From: CAZLHO01 sp964559455
GTDB taxonomy: Bacteria; Krumholzibacteriota; Krumholzibacteriia; LZORAL124-64-63
DNA length: 64,000 nucleotides
Direction of reading: 5' to 3'
NCBI GenBank assembly: GCA_964559455.1
Contig: CAZLHO010000009.1
Coordinates: 9,539 to 73,538 of the forward strand
Both the position numbers and the translations under genes were made by a program. Position 1 is the stretch's first letter. The number at the start of each line of letters is the position of its first letter. Below, piece by piece: positions 21,653 to 31,300 of the stretch. A model generated the notes under the pieces. It saw only the letters and a list, made by a program, of their open reading frames with translations, was not told the DNA's origin and searched no databases.

Positions 21653-22597
21653 GTGCGATCTCCCGTGACTGTCGCGACGACGCTCCTGTTCGCTGCGATC
21701 CTGGCCGGCGCCGTCCCCGCCGCCGAGATCCCGCCGATCAACTCCACCTTCTCGGACCTGGCCCCCCGCTGCGGCGCCGCAACGCGCGAACCGCCCGGCT
21801 GCATCGTCTATTACGACACCGCCGACGGACGCACCGATCTCTGGGTGGCCCGGGCCGACGGCTCGGAGCGCCGCTGCCTGACCGGCGAGGGCGCGCCGGC
21901 CCAGTGCCCGGCCTTCAGTCCCGACGGCCGCACGGTCCTCTTCCAGGCGAACGTGGGCGGGAACAAGGAACTCTTCGCCATGGCCGCCGCCGGCGGCGAG
22001 CGGCGACGCCTGACCGACGCGCCGTCCACCGAGCGGCACGCGGCCCTGTCGCCCGACGGGAGCCGGCTGGCCTTCCAGTCCGACCGCGACGGCCACCCCG
22101 AGATCTACGTGATGCCCGCCGCTGGCGGGCCCTGGACCCGGCTGACCCGGCACCTGAGCGAGGTCATCCAGCCAGCCTGGTCCCCCGACGGCCGCAGCAT
22201 CGCCTTCAGTTCCCGGCGCGAAGGGAATTGGGACGTCTACGTGATCGACGCCGACGGCGGCGGCGAGCGGCGCCTGACCGATTCCCCCGACCACGAGGTG
22301 GGGCCGTCCTGGTCCCCCGACGGCCGGCGCCTAGCTTTCATGGTCAAGCCGCCGGACCGCTTCGTCGGCGACATCTGGACCATGGACGCCGACGGCGGCG
22401 ACCGTCGCCGCGTGACCGACGCCCCCGGCATGGAGGAGCATCCGGCCTGGTCGCCCGACGGCCGCTGGATCGCCTTCCAGGCCATGGTCGACGGCCTCTT
22501 CGACGTCTACGTCGCCCCCGCCGAAGGCGGAAACTGGCGCAACATCTCCCGATCCCCCGCCCACGCCTACTGGCCCAGCTGGTCCACCGGCAGCTGA
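21653..22597 (+). CDS. Secreted PD40/TolB-like beta-propeller protein
   Basis: The 314-aa product has a signal peptide (ending AVPAAE) and about six PD40 repeats with the signature PAWSPDGRxIAF / DxYVIDADGG-RRLTD, making one six-bladed propeller as in the C-terminal half of TolB. There is no TolB N-terminal domain and no catalytic domain. The likely role is protein or ligand binding in the periplasm. GTG start at 21653, GAGGAG 6 bases upstream. Confidence 0.85.
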   Translation: MRSPVTVATTLLFAAILAGAVPAAEIPPINSTFSDLAPRCGAATREPPGCIVYYDTADGRTDLWVARADGSERRCLTGEGAPAQCPAFSPDGRTVLFQANVGGNKELFAMAAAGGERRRLTDAPSTERHAALSPDGSRLAFQSDRDGHPEIYVMPAAGGPWTRLTRHLSEVIQPAWSPDGRSIAFSSRREGNWDVYVIDADGGGERRLTDSPDHEVGPSWSPDGRRLAFMVKPPDRFVGDIWTMDADGGDRRRVTDAPGMEEHPAWSPDGRWIAFQAMVDGLFDVYVAPAEGGNWRNISRSPAHAYWPSWSTGS

Positions 22598-22640
22598 AAT
22601 CCGCTTTTTAATGTGAAAATCCTGCAAATCGCCAATTAGG

Positions 22641-22670
22641 CCGACAAAAAACCGTCGGTTGTGCTACAAT
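22641..22670 (+). promoter_or_regulatory. Promoter of the lamin-tail protein gene
   Basis: CCGACA, an 18-bp spacer and TACAAT, followed by A+T-rich DNA. The CCGAC at 22641 pairs with GTCGG at 22654-22658 across the spacer, which may be chance or an operator-like element. The leader to the ATG is about 77 bases. Confidence 0.45.
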
Positions 22671-22753
22671 AATACTCACATCGAGAGTGGCCCCGAAGTG
22701 CGAGGGTAAAGTTCCCCGCCGTACACCTAATGTCCCCATTGAGGAGGATGGAC

Positions 22754-23425
22754 ATGCGGAAGATTGCGATCGTGACCCTGATGATGCTGGCCATGGCCGG
22801 GACGGCCCTCGCCCAGGGCATCCTGATCAACGAGCTGGACTCCGACACCGTCGGCACCGACATGCTGGAGTTCGTCGAGTTGTACGGACCCGGCGGCGCC
22901 TCTCTGGACGGCTACGTCCTGGTCTTCTACAACGGCAACGGCGACGCCGTCTACGCCGCCTACGACCTCGACGGCTACAGCCTGGACGCCAACGGCTTCT
23001 TCCTGCTCGGCAACACCGACGTGGTCCCGACCCCGTCGATCATCTTCGGCAGCAACGGCCTGCAGAACGGCGCCGACGCGGCGGCCCTGTACCTGGGCAA
23101 CGACACCGACTTCCCGGCCGCCCAGGTCCTGGGCCAGGAAACCGGCGTGCAGCTGGTCGACGCCATCGTCTACGACACGGCCGACTCCGACGACGCGGAG
23201 CTGCTCGCGGGCCTGACCCCCGGCGAGCCCCAGATCAACGAGGACGGCGGCGTGGACAAGGACACCGACTCGAACCAGCGCTGCCCCGACGGCGGCGGCG
23301 GCGCCCTGGTGACGTCCTCCTACTACCAGTTCCCGCCGACCCCGGGCGCCTCGAACAACCCGGCCTGCGCGTCGGTGCCGAACGAGACCGGCAGCTGGGG
23401 CCAGATGAAGGCCCTGTTCGACTAG
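22754..23425 (+). CDS. Secreted lamin-tail-domain-like protein
   Basis: The 223-aa product has a signal peptide (MRKIAIVTLMMLAMAGTALA) followed directly by ILINELDSDTVG and MLEFVELYGPGG, the opening of the lamin-tail (LTD) fold found on bacterial secreted nucleases and surface proteins. No nuclease domain follows. The start at 22754 is chosen over an in-frame ATG at 22748 because GAGGAGG ends immediately before the latter. Monocistronic, with its own promoter and a strong terminator. Function unknown; likely surface-exposed. Confidence 0.8.
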   Translation: MRKIAIVTLMMLAMAGTALAQGILINELDSDTVGTDMLEFVELYGPGGASLDGYVLVFYNGNGDAVYAAYDLDGYSLDANGFFLLGNTDVVPTPSIIFGSNGLQNGADAAALYLGNDTDFPAAQVLGQETGVQLVDAIVYDTADSDDAELLAGLTPGEPQINEDGGVDKDTDSNQRCPDGGGGALVTSSYYQFPPTPGASNNPACASVPNETGSWGQMKALFD

Positions 23426-23472
23426 TCAGGTCGGACGGCGACGGACGCAGTTCCGACGCCCGCTGGAAAAAG

Positions 23473-23514
23473 ACCCGGCGCGCCGCCCCAGGGCGACGCG
23501 CCGGGTTTCTTCTT
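23473..23514 (+). terminator. Bidirectional terminator between convergent genes
   Basis: A perfect 10-bp stem ACCCGGCGCG/CGCGCCGGGT around a 14-base loop, with TTCTTCTT after it on the plus strand and a T-rich run (from GAAAAAGA) on the minus strand. It serves the lamin-tail gene and probably the M3 peptidase. Confidence 0.85.
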
Positions 23515-23529
23515 GCCCGGGAACGGCGC

Positions 23530-25464
23530 TCAGCCGGCCCGGCCGTTGGCCTCGGTCCAGACGCGGTCGAACTCCGCGACGGTCTCCTCGAAGAGATCCA
23601 GCATGTCCAGGATCGGCCGCGGCGTCTCGAGGTCGACCCCGGCCCGCTTCAGGATCTGCAGCGGCGGCGCCGACGAGCCCGCCTTGAGCATCTCGTCGAT
23701 GTAGCGATCGGCCGCGTCCTGGCCCCTGTCCAGGATCTGGTGCGCCATCGAGATGCCGCTGGTCATGCCCGTTGCGTAGGCGAAGACGTAGTAGTTCCGC
23801 CAGAACTGCGAGATGAAGGCCCACTCGGTCTCCTCGTTCTCGCCCATCTCGAATTCGGGACCGTAGTAGGTCCGGATCAGGTCGGAGTAGGTGTCGTTCA
23901 GCCAGTCGGCGGTCAGCCCGTTGCCGGCCTCGGCGTGCTCGTGGAAGCGCAGTTCGAACTCGGCGAAGAGGGTCTGCCGGAAGATCGTCTGCCTGATGTT
24001 CTCCATCCGCATGTTCAGCAGCATCAGCCGGGTGTCGACGTCCTTCGCGCGCTCCAGCAGATAGGACAGCAGCAGCTCCTCGTTGCAGGTCGAGGCGATC
24101 TCGGCCAGGAACGTGGTGTAGCCGCCGTAGACCCGGGGCTGCTCGCGCTTGCTGTAGATCGAATGGATGGAGTGGCCGAACTCGTGGGCCAGGGTCGAGA
24201 CGTTGTCCAGGGTGTCGTCGAAATTCATCTTGATGTATGGGTGCACGGCCCCGGCCAGCGAGCCGTTGCTGTAGGCGCCGGACTGCTTGCCTCTGTTGGG
24301 ATAGATGTCGACCCAGCCCGAGCCGGGCGCCAGCCCCTCGTTCAGGTAGCCCACGTACTCCCGGCCCAGCGGCGCCAGGGCCCGGCGCAGCAGGTCGCGG
24401 GCCTCGTCGTAGGTGTAGGACACGTCGACGTCCGCGATCATCGAGTTGTACAGGTTCGGGAAGGTCAGGGGACCGTCCAGGCCCAGGACCTTGCGCTTCA
24501 GCGCCACGAACTTGTGCAGCGTGCGCGGCAGGTTCTCGTTGATCGTGCGGATCAGCATCTTGTAGGACTCGGTCGAGATGGCGTCGGGATCCAGCGAGGC
24601 CTCCAGGCATGATTCGTAGCCCCGCGCCTCCTTGGTCATCACGTGGCCCTGCACGTGCCCGTTGAGCATCGAGGCCAGGATGTTCTCGTTGGACTTCAGC
24701 GCGGCGAAGAAGGTGGTCACGGCCTGCTTGCGCACGTTGTAGACCGGCGAGGAGCGGTACTTCACGTAGCCGGGCAGGCTCATGGTCTGCTTCTCGCCGT
24801 TCTCGTCCACGATCTCGTCGTAGTCGATGTCCACGCCCATCAACTGGAAGAAGAGGTCGCGGTAGCCGCCGCGCGAGGGACCGGCCAGCGCCATCAGGCG
24901 TTCCTGGTCCGGCGTCAGGGTATGCGCCCGCTGGCGGCCCAGATCCTCGAAGTAATAGGCGTAGACGGCAAGATCCTCGCTCTCGGCCACGAAGCGGTCG
25001 ATGAGCGCGGGGTCCAGCGCCAGGATCTCGGGCTGGACGAAGGCCGCCGCCCGGCTGTACTGCGGCCAGAGCGCGGCCATGCGGCCGGCGCGCGCCTGGG
25101 CCTCGCCGTCGCCCTGCTCCGCGTCCAGCTTCAGCGAGCTGTAGGACTCCAGCATCATCATGCGCAGGTCGCTGGCCTGCACCAGTTCCAGGCACTCGTG
25201 CAGCAGCGCCGCCGACTCGCCCAGGCGGCCCTGGAGGTCCGCGAAGCGGGCCAGGTCGGACTGCATGGACGCGTACTCGGCGTCCCAGGCCGCGTCATCG
25301 GCGAAGATGTCGTTGGGGTTCCACTTGAACGCGTCGGGCACCTGGTCGCGGGGCATGTTGGGGTCGGCGACGAAGTCGGCCAGGGCGGGCAGGGCCGACA
25401 GGGCGACCAGCAGCGCCGACAGGACGACCACGCGCGCCGGACGTGAGCGGAGAACGGATGGCAT
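23530..25464 (-). CDS. Secreted M3-family oligoendopeptidase (PepF-like)
   Basis: The 644-aa zinc peptidase cleaves short peptides. It has ALAHEFGHSIHS near residue 427 (HExxH) with the third ligand Glu in the following helix (FLAEIASTCNEELL). The N-terminal helical PepF domain precedes it, and length matches PepF proteins with an added leader. Unusually for PepF, which is cytoplasmic, a signal peptide is present (residues 1-26, LPALA), so it acts outside the inner membrane. ATG at 25464 follows AGGAGG at 6-7 bases; the frame's longer N-terminus is not coding in character. Confidence 0.92.
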   Translation of the reverse strand: MPSVLRSRPARVVVLSALLVALSALPALADFVADPNMPRDQVPDAFKWNPNDIFADDAAWDAEYASMQSDLARFADLQGRLGESAALLHECLELVQASDLRMMMLESYSSLKLDAEQGDGEAQARAGRMAALWPQYSRAAAFVQPEILALDPALIDRFVAESEDLAVYAYYFEDLGRQRAHTLTPDQERLMALAGPSRGGYRDLFFQLMGVDIDYDEIVDENGEKQTMSLPGYVKYRSSPVYNVRKQAVTTFFAALKSNENILASMLNGHVQGHVMTKEARGYESCLEASLDPDAISTESYKMLIRTINENLPRTLHKFVALKRKVLGLDGPLTFPNLYNSMIADVDVSYTYDEARDLLRRALAPLGREYVGYLNEGLAPGSGWVDIYPNRGKQSGAYSNGSLAGAVHPYIKMNFDDTLDNVSTLAHEFGHSIHSIYSKREQPRVYGGYTTFLAEIASTCNEELLLSYLLERAKDVDTRLMLLNMRMENIRQTIFRQTLFAEFELRFHEHAEAGNGLTADWLNDTYSDLIRTYYGPEFEMGENEETEWAFISQFWRNYYVFAYATGMTSGISMAHQILDRGQDAADRYIDEMLKAGSSAPPLQILKRAGVDLETPRPILDMLDLFEETVAEFDRVWTEANGRAG

Positions 25465-25583
25465 CGGGTTCCTCCTCTGGGTGGAGTACGGCGGCGGGGG
25501 GGTGCATATCGATTCGAACCGGGTATTGGACGTATCCCGGGGGCAGGAAGTTGCAATGCGGTCCGTCGATTCCCCGCCCCGGC

Positions 25584-25612
25584 TTGCCATCGCCCCGCCG
25601 CTCCACTAAGCT
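25584..25612 (+). promoter_or_regulatory. Possible promoter of the metal-efflux operon
   Basis: TTGCCA, a 17-bp spacer and TAAGCT. Transcription would begin about 4 bases before the ATG at 25623, leaving almost no leader, which fits the lack of a good ribosome site there. No MerR-type inverted repeat was recognised. Confidence 0.35.
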
Positions 25613-25622
25613 TGTCTGCATC

Positions 25623-25961
25623 ATGAACGCCCGCATCCACCTCATCGCCATCGCGCTCTGGACGCTCGTCGTCGCGCCGTGCTGCTGTCCGATCGGCCTG
25701 ATCGACCACGCCTGCCCGGACCGCCACGACGACGACGCCCGGCCAGCGCACGGCTGCGTCGCCGATCCCTGCAGCGCCGTTTTCTGCTGCGGCGACGCGG
25801 CGACGGCCGGGGCCCTGACGCCCGTCGTCGAGGGAGCGCCCGTCCAGGCCGTGACCGCCGCCTGCGCGACGATCCCGGCCGCGGCCTCCCTCGCCACCCC
25901 CTGCGGCGCCGTCGATCCCGCCGAATCCGGGATCCGCCCCCCCCGTCCCCTGCGCTGCTGA
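25623..25961 (+). CDS. Small secreted Cys/His-rich protein at the head of the metal-efflux operon
   Basis: The 112-aa product has a signal-like N-terminus and then clustered cysteines and histidines (APCCCPIG, DHACPDRHDDD, HGCVADPCSAVFCCGD, AACATIP). It is not a family I can name. Position ahead of a TolC-like, an adaptor and an RND pump gene, together with the metal-binding type of residues, suggests a periplasmic metal-binding or sensing protein. Short anonymous proteins like this often precede CzcCBA/CusCBA operons. It ends in a Pro/Arg-rich tail. Confidence 0.65.
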   Translation: MNARIHLIAIALWTLVVAPCCCPIGLIDHACPDRHDDDARPAHGCVADPCSAVFCCGDAATAGALTPVVEGAPVQAVTAACATIPAAASLATPCGAVDPAESGIRPPRPLRC

Positions 25962-26076
25962 TCTCCCGCCCCGCTCCGTCCGAGCCCCGGTCCCGACCGG
26001 ATCCCCGTTCCGAATCCCGAGAGAAACGCCGCCGTCGGCCGTCGCCGGCCGAACGGCAGCCGTGAGGTGTCCCGAC

Positions 26077-27357
26077 ATGAGATCGATCCTGCTGGCCGCG
26101 GGCTTCCTGCTGCTGATCGCCGCGACTCCTTCCGTCGCCGACAAGGCGCCGGCGGAACCGGACGGCGGCCCCCTGGACCTGGCCGACGTCCTGGCTCTGA
26201 CCCTGTCCCGGAACCCCGGCCTGGCCGCCGCCGCCGAAACGCCCCGGATCCGGGAGGCCGAGGCCCGACAGGCCGCCCTGCGGCCCCGGCCGGAACTCGG
26301 CCTGGATGTCGAGGGCTTCGGCGGCTCCGGCGACCTGGGCGGCTTCGACGGCGCCGAGTTCACCCTCTCCGTCTCGCAGGTCCTCGAACTGGGCGGCAAA
26401 CGCGGCCGGCGCCTGGATCTGGCCCGCTCCGGGATCGACGCGTCGGTGCAGGACAGCCGGCTCGTCCGGCGCGTGATCCTGGCCGCCGCCGCCGGCGATT
26501 TCGCCGCCGTCCTGGCGGCCCAGGAGCGCGTCGCCCTGGCCGACGAGGGAGTGGCCGTGGCGACTGAGGATCTGGAGGCCGCGGCGCACCGGCGCGCGGC
26601 GGGCGCCGCCTCGCTGCTGGACGAGAGCCGGGCGCGCACGGCCCTGGCCGAGGCCCGGCTGCAGGCGGCCGCCGAGCGACGCTCCCTGGCCGCGTCCCGG
26701 AAGCGGCTGGCGCTGTACTGGGGCGACGACGCCCCGCGCTTCGGCGAGGTCCGGGGCGATCTCGCCGCCATGGCGCCCCCGCCCGCCGCCGAGGCGCTGG
26801 CGGATCCGGCCGCGAGCGGCCCCGTCGCCGGACTGTGGGAGGCCGAGGCCCGCGCCCTGCGGGCGGAACTGGCCCTCGCCCGCGCCCAGGGCGCCCCCGA
26901 CCTGGACTTGGGCCTGGGCGTGCGCCGCATGCAGGAGACCGGCGACGGCGCCCTCGTGCTCGGCCTATCCCTGCCCCTCCCCTTCGGAAGCTGGAACCGC
27001 GGCGGGATCCTGGCCGCCGAATCCCGCATCGCGCAGGCGGACCACCGGCGCGAATCCGACGCCCTCGCTCTGCGCGCGCAGCAGCTGACGATCCACGAGA
27101 CGATGACCGCGGCCTTCGCCGAGGCGCAGACCCTCGAAGGAGAGATCCTGCCCGAATCGGCGCTGACGACCGCGGCGGCACGGGACGCCTATGCGAAGGG
27201 TCAGCTCGGCCTGACCGACATCCTGGACGTCCGCCGCACCGACCTGGAACTGCGCCTGCGCCTGATCGACGCCCGACTCCGCTACCATCAGGCCCGTTTC
27301 GACCTCGAACGCCTGGCCGGCGACGACTACGTCCCGACCCTCAGCCCACTGGAGTGA
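26077..27357 (+). CDS. TolC-like outer-membrane efflux protein (CzcC/CusC type)
   Basis: The 426-aa product has a signal peptide (LLAAGFLLLIAATPSVA) and the two long helical hairpin repeats of outer-membrane efflux proteins, with LSRNPGLAAAAETPRIREAE opening the first. The Ala/Arg/Glu-rich alpha-barrel helices and the SxxLxLPLPFGSWNRG strand match heavy-metal branch members. ATG at 26077 is chosen with GAGG 11 bases upstream and because it starts the signal peptide. It would form the outer channel with the next two gene products; the gap to the adaptor gene is 4 bases. Confidence 0.9.
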   Translation: MRSILLAAGFLLLIAATPSVADKAPAEPDGGPLDLADVLALTLSRNPGLAAAAETPRIREAEARQAALRPRPELGLDVEGFGGSGDLGGFDGAEFTLSVSQVLELGGKRGRRLDLARSGIDASVQDSRLVRRVILAAAAGDFAAVLAAQERVALADEGVAVATEDLEAAAHRRAAGAASLLDESRARTALAEARLQAAAERRSLAASRKRLALYWGDDAPRFGEVRGDLAAMAPPPAAEALADPAASGPVAGLWEAEARALRAELALARAQGAPDLDLGLGVRRMQETGDGALVLGLSLPLPFGSWNRGGILAAESRIAQADHRRESDALALRAQQLTIHETMTAAFAEAQTLEGEILPESALTTAAARDAYAKGQLGLTDILDVRRTDLELRLRLIDARLRYHQARFDLERLAGDDYVPTLSPLE

Positions 27358-27361
27358 TGTC

Positions 27362-28291
27362 ATGAACAGCTATCGGATCCTCATCGCCGCGATCGTCCTG
27401 CTGTCCTGCTGCGGGCCTGCGCCCGCGACCGAGGCGGAGCATGAAGCGGCGCAGGACGAGCACGCCGGCGAGATCGTGCTCCTGGACGCCGACGAGATCG
27501 CGGAGTTCGGCGTCGTGGTGCGGGAGGCCGGACCCGCGGTCCTGGAACAGCGGCTGGAACTGCCCGCCGAGATCCACCCCGACGCCGACCGCCTGGCGCA
27601 TATCGTCCCCCGCTACGAGGGCGTGGTGACCGGGATCCGCGCCGACATCGGCGACGCAGTCACGGCCGGGCAGGTCCTGGCCGTCGTCGAAAGCGACGGG
27701 AGCCTGGCCCCCTACGACGTCACCACCCTGATCGCCGGCACGGTGATCGACCGCGGCCTCACCCTGGGCGAGGCCGTCTCGCGCGACCGGGCCGTCTTCA
27801 CCGTCGCCGACCTGAGCCGGGTCTGGGTCGACATCACGGTCTACCAGCGCGACCTGGACCGGGTGCGCATCGGGCAGGAGGCGACGATCGGCGTCGACCG
27901 CGACGCGCCGGGAGCCGCGGGCGTCATCTCCTACGTCACCCCGGTGCTCGACGAGACGACGCGCACGGCCACCGCCCGGGTCGTGCTGCCGAACCCCGAC
28001 GGCGCCTGGCGCCCGGGGATGTTCGCGGCGGCGCGGATCGTGGTCGGCCGCGTCGAGGCGCCGGTGGCGGTGCCCGAGAGCGCGCTGCAGACCTGGGAAG
28101 GCGATACGGTCGTCTTCGTCGAGACTCCGGAAGGCTTCCGGCCCCGCCCCGTGACGACGGGGGCCCGCGGCGGCGGCCTTGTCGCCCTGAGCGCCGGCCT
28201 GGCGCCGGGCGAGCGCTACGTCGCCGAAGGCGGATTCACCCTGAAGGCCGAGCTGGGCAAGGACGCCTTCGGCCACGACCACGCCCACTAG
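27362..28291 (+). CDS. RND periplasmic adaptor of the metal pump (CzcB/CusB type)
   Basis: The 309-aa product is a probable lipoprotein (VLLSC, Cys16). It has the barrel-sandwich halves (HIVPRYEGVVTGIRADIGD and YDVTTLIAGTVIDRGLTLGE) and the beta-barrel/membrane-proximal parts (VADLSRVWVDITVYQ), without the long helical hairpin, so it is shorter than CzcB (about 520). The tail ends GHDHAH, a histidine cluster that could bind metal. It links the inner pump to the outer channel. Position in a tight three-gene set supports the call. Confidence 0.9.
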   Translation: MNSYRILIAAIVLLSCCGPAPATEAEHEAAQDEHAGEIVLLDADEIAEFGVVVREAGPAVLEQRLELPAEIHPDADRLAHIVPRYEGVVTGIRADIGDAVTAGQVLAVVESDGSLAPYDVTTLIAGTVIDRGLTLGEAVSRDRAVFTVADLSRVWVDITVYQRDLDRVRIGQEATIGVDRDAPGAAGVISYVTPVLDETTRTATARVVLPNPDGAWRPGMFAAARIVVGRVEAPVAVPESALQTWEGDTVVFVETPEGFRPRPVTTGARGGGLVALSAGLAPGERYVAEGGFTLKAELGKDAFGHDHAH

Positions 28292-28307
28292 CAGGAGCGG
28301 AGCCGCG

Positions 28308-31300
28308 ATGTTGCAGAGAGTCATCGAATTCGGACTGGACAACCGCCTGCTGCTGGCCGTGCTCGCCCTGCTGGTCGTGATCGCCGGCGGGCTGGCCGCC
28401 ACCCGGCTGCCGGTCGACGCCTTCCCCGACGTCTCGCCGAACCTGGTGCAGGTCTTCGCCGAGACCGAGGGCCTGGCCCCCGAGGAAGTGGAGCGCTACG
28501 TCACCTATCCCGTCGAGGTGGCCATGACCGGGCTGCCCGGCGTCACCCGGGTCCGCTCGGTCTCGAACTTCGGCCTGTCGGTGGTCAACGTCTACTTCGA
28601 GGACGGGATGGACGTCTACCTGGCGCGGCAGCTGGTCGGCGAGCGCATCATGGAGGCGCGCGAGAGCATCCCCGAGGGCTTCGGCGAGCCGTCGATGGGC
28701 CCCATCACCACGGGCATGGGCCTGATCCTCTTCTACTACCTGGACGACGCCACCGGCGAGCGCAGCCTCGAGGAGCTGAGGACGCTGCAGGACTGGATCG
28801 TCAAGTTCCACCTGCAGACCGTGCCCGGCGTGACCGAGGTCCTGGGCATCGGCGGCCACGAGAAGCAGTTCCACATCGACGTCCGGCCCGACCGCCTGCT
28901 GCGCTACGACGTCTCGCTGGCCGAGGTGGTCGAGCGGGTGCGGGCGAACAACCTGAACGTCGGCGCCCAGTTCATCGAGCGGAACGCCGAGGAGCTCGTG
29001 GTGCGCTCGGAGGGCCTGGCCACCAGCATCGACGACCTGGAGTCGATCGTGGTCAAGACCGAGCACGGCCGGCCCATCCACCTCTCCGACGTCGCCGCGG
29101 TGCGCATCGGCGGCGCCGTGCGGCGCGGCCTGCAGACTCGCGACGGGGCCGGCGAGGTGGTCGCCGGGATGGTCGTCAAGCTGCACGGAGAGAACTCCTC
29201 GGCGGTGATCGCCCGCGTCGAGAGGAAGCTGGACGAGATCAACGGCATCCTGCCCGAGGGCGTGAGCATCGTGCCCTACTACGAGCAGCGCAGCCTGGTC
29301 GAGGCCGCCGTCGGCACCGTCCGCGACGCCCTGCTGCTGGGCGTGGTCCTGGTGGTCCTGGTGCTCCTGCTCGCCCTGGGCGGGCTGCGGCCCAGCCTGG
29401 TCGCGGTTCTCGCCATCCCCTTCGCCATGCTCTTCGCGCTGCTCGGCATGGCGCGCCTGGGCATCAGCGCCAACCTGATGTCCCTGGGCGGGCTGGCCAT
29501 CGCCATCGGCATGATCGTCGACGGCGCGATCGTCATCGTCGAGAACGTGGACCGTCACCTGCGCGCGGCGCCGGCCGACGCGAAGCGGCGCGTGGTCGTG
29601 GCCGCCGCCTGCCGCGAGGTGGCCGGTCCGATCGTCTTCGCCATCCTGATCATCGTCGTCGTCTTCCTGCCCCTGATCACCCTCCAGGGCGTCGAGGGCA
29701 AGACCTTCCGGCCCATGGCCCACACCCTGGCCCTGGCCATGCTCGGCTCGCTCGTCTTCACGATCGCCCTGGCGCCGCTGCTGAGCCTGACCCTGATGCG
29801 CCGGCCGCGCGGCGACGGCGGCGAGCCCCGGATCGTCCGCTGGCTGCTGCTGCCCTACCGGCCCCTCGTCGCCTTCTGCGTGCGCCGCAGCGGCGTCGCC
29901 GTCCTGCTGGCCCTGGCCCTGCTGGCCGCCGGCGCGGCCGTCGTGCCCCGGCTGGGTTCCGAGTACACGCCGCGGCTGAACGAGGGCACCGTCGTCGTGC
30001 AGCTGACGATGGCGCCGTCGATCTCCCTGACCGAGAGCCGGCGCACGACGATGATCGTCGAACGGCGGCTGCTGGAGATCCCCGAGGTGCGCGGCGTGGT
30101 CAGCCGCATCGGGCGCGGCGAGGTGGGCGCCCACACGCATCCGGTCAATTCGGCGGAGATGTTCCTGTCGCTGGCCCCGCGCGACGAATGGCGCCGGGGC
30201 ATGAGCCAGCCCGCGCTGCAGGAGACCGTCCGCCGCGAGCTGGGCGACGTGCCCGGGGTGCAGGTCAACATCGGCCAGCCGATCGCCCTGGCCGTCGACC
30301 ACCTGCTCGAGGGCGTGCAGGCCCAGCTGGCGATCAAGGTCGTCGGCGAGGACCTGGACCTGCTCGAGGCAAAGGCGGCGGCGGTGGCGTCCGTCGTGCG
30401 CGGGATCGACGGCGCCGTCGACGTGCAGATGGACCAGGTCTCGGGCGCCCCTCAGCTGCGCATCGTCGTCGACCGGGGCGCCATCGCCCGCTACGGCCTG
30501 AACGTGGCCGACGTCCAGGAGACGCTGCGCGCGGCGGTGGGCGGCGAACCGGCCGGCGAGGTCTTCGAGGGCGTGCGCCGCTACGGGATCGTGGTGCGTT
30601 TCGTCGAGGAGGCCCGGCGCGGCGCCGAGGAGATCGGCTCGATCCTGGTGCCGACCCGCGACGGGGCCCGGGTTCCCCTGTCGGAACTGGCCGCGATCGA
30701 GGAGGTCGTCGGCCGCCGTCAGATCACCCGCGAGGACTACCAGCGCTTCGTGTCGGTCCAGTGCAACGTGGTGGGCCGGGATATCGGCGGTTTCGTGGCC
30801 GAGGCCCGCGAGGCCATCGCCGCGGGCGTCGACCTCCCCCCCGGCTATCTCGTCACCTGGGGCGGCCAGTTCCGCCTGCAGCAGGAGGCGAACCGGCGGC
30901 TGGCGCTGGTCGTGCCGCTGACCCTGCTGCTGACCACGCTGCTGCTGGTGGGCCACCTGCGGCGCCTGCGCAGCGCGGCCCTGATCATGCTGAACATCCC
31001 CCTGGCCCTGACCGGAGGCGCCGTGGCCCTGTGGGTCTCGGGCCAGAACCTGTCGGTGCCGGCCTCGGTGGGCTTCATCGCCCTCTTCGGCATCGCCCTG
31101 GGCAACGGGCTGGTCCTGGTCAACCACCTGGATCGGCTGGTGCGCGAGGGCATGCCGGCGCGCGAGGCGGCCGTCGTCGGGGCCGGCCACCGTCTGCGGC
31201 CGGTGCTGATGACGGCGACGACGACCCTCTTCGGACTGCTGCCCCTGCTCTTCTCGGGCGGCACCGGCAGCGAGGTGCAGCGGCCGCTGGCCACGGTGGT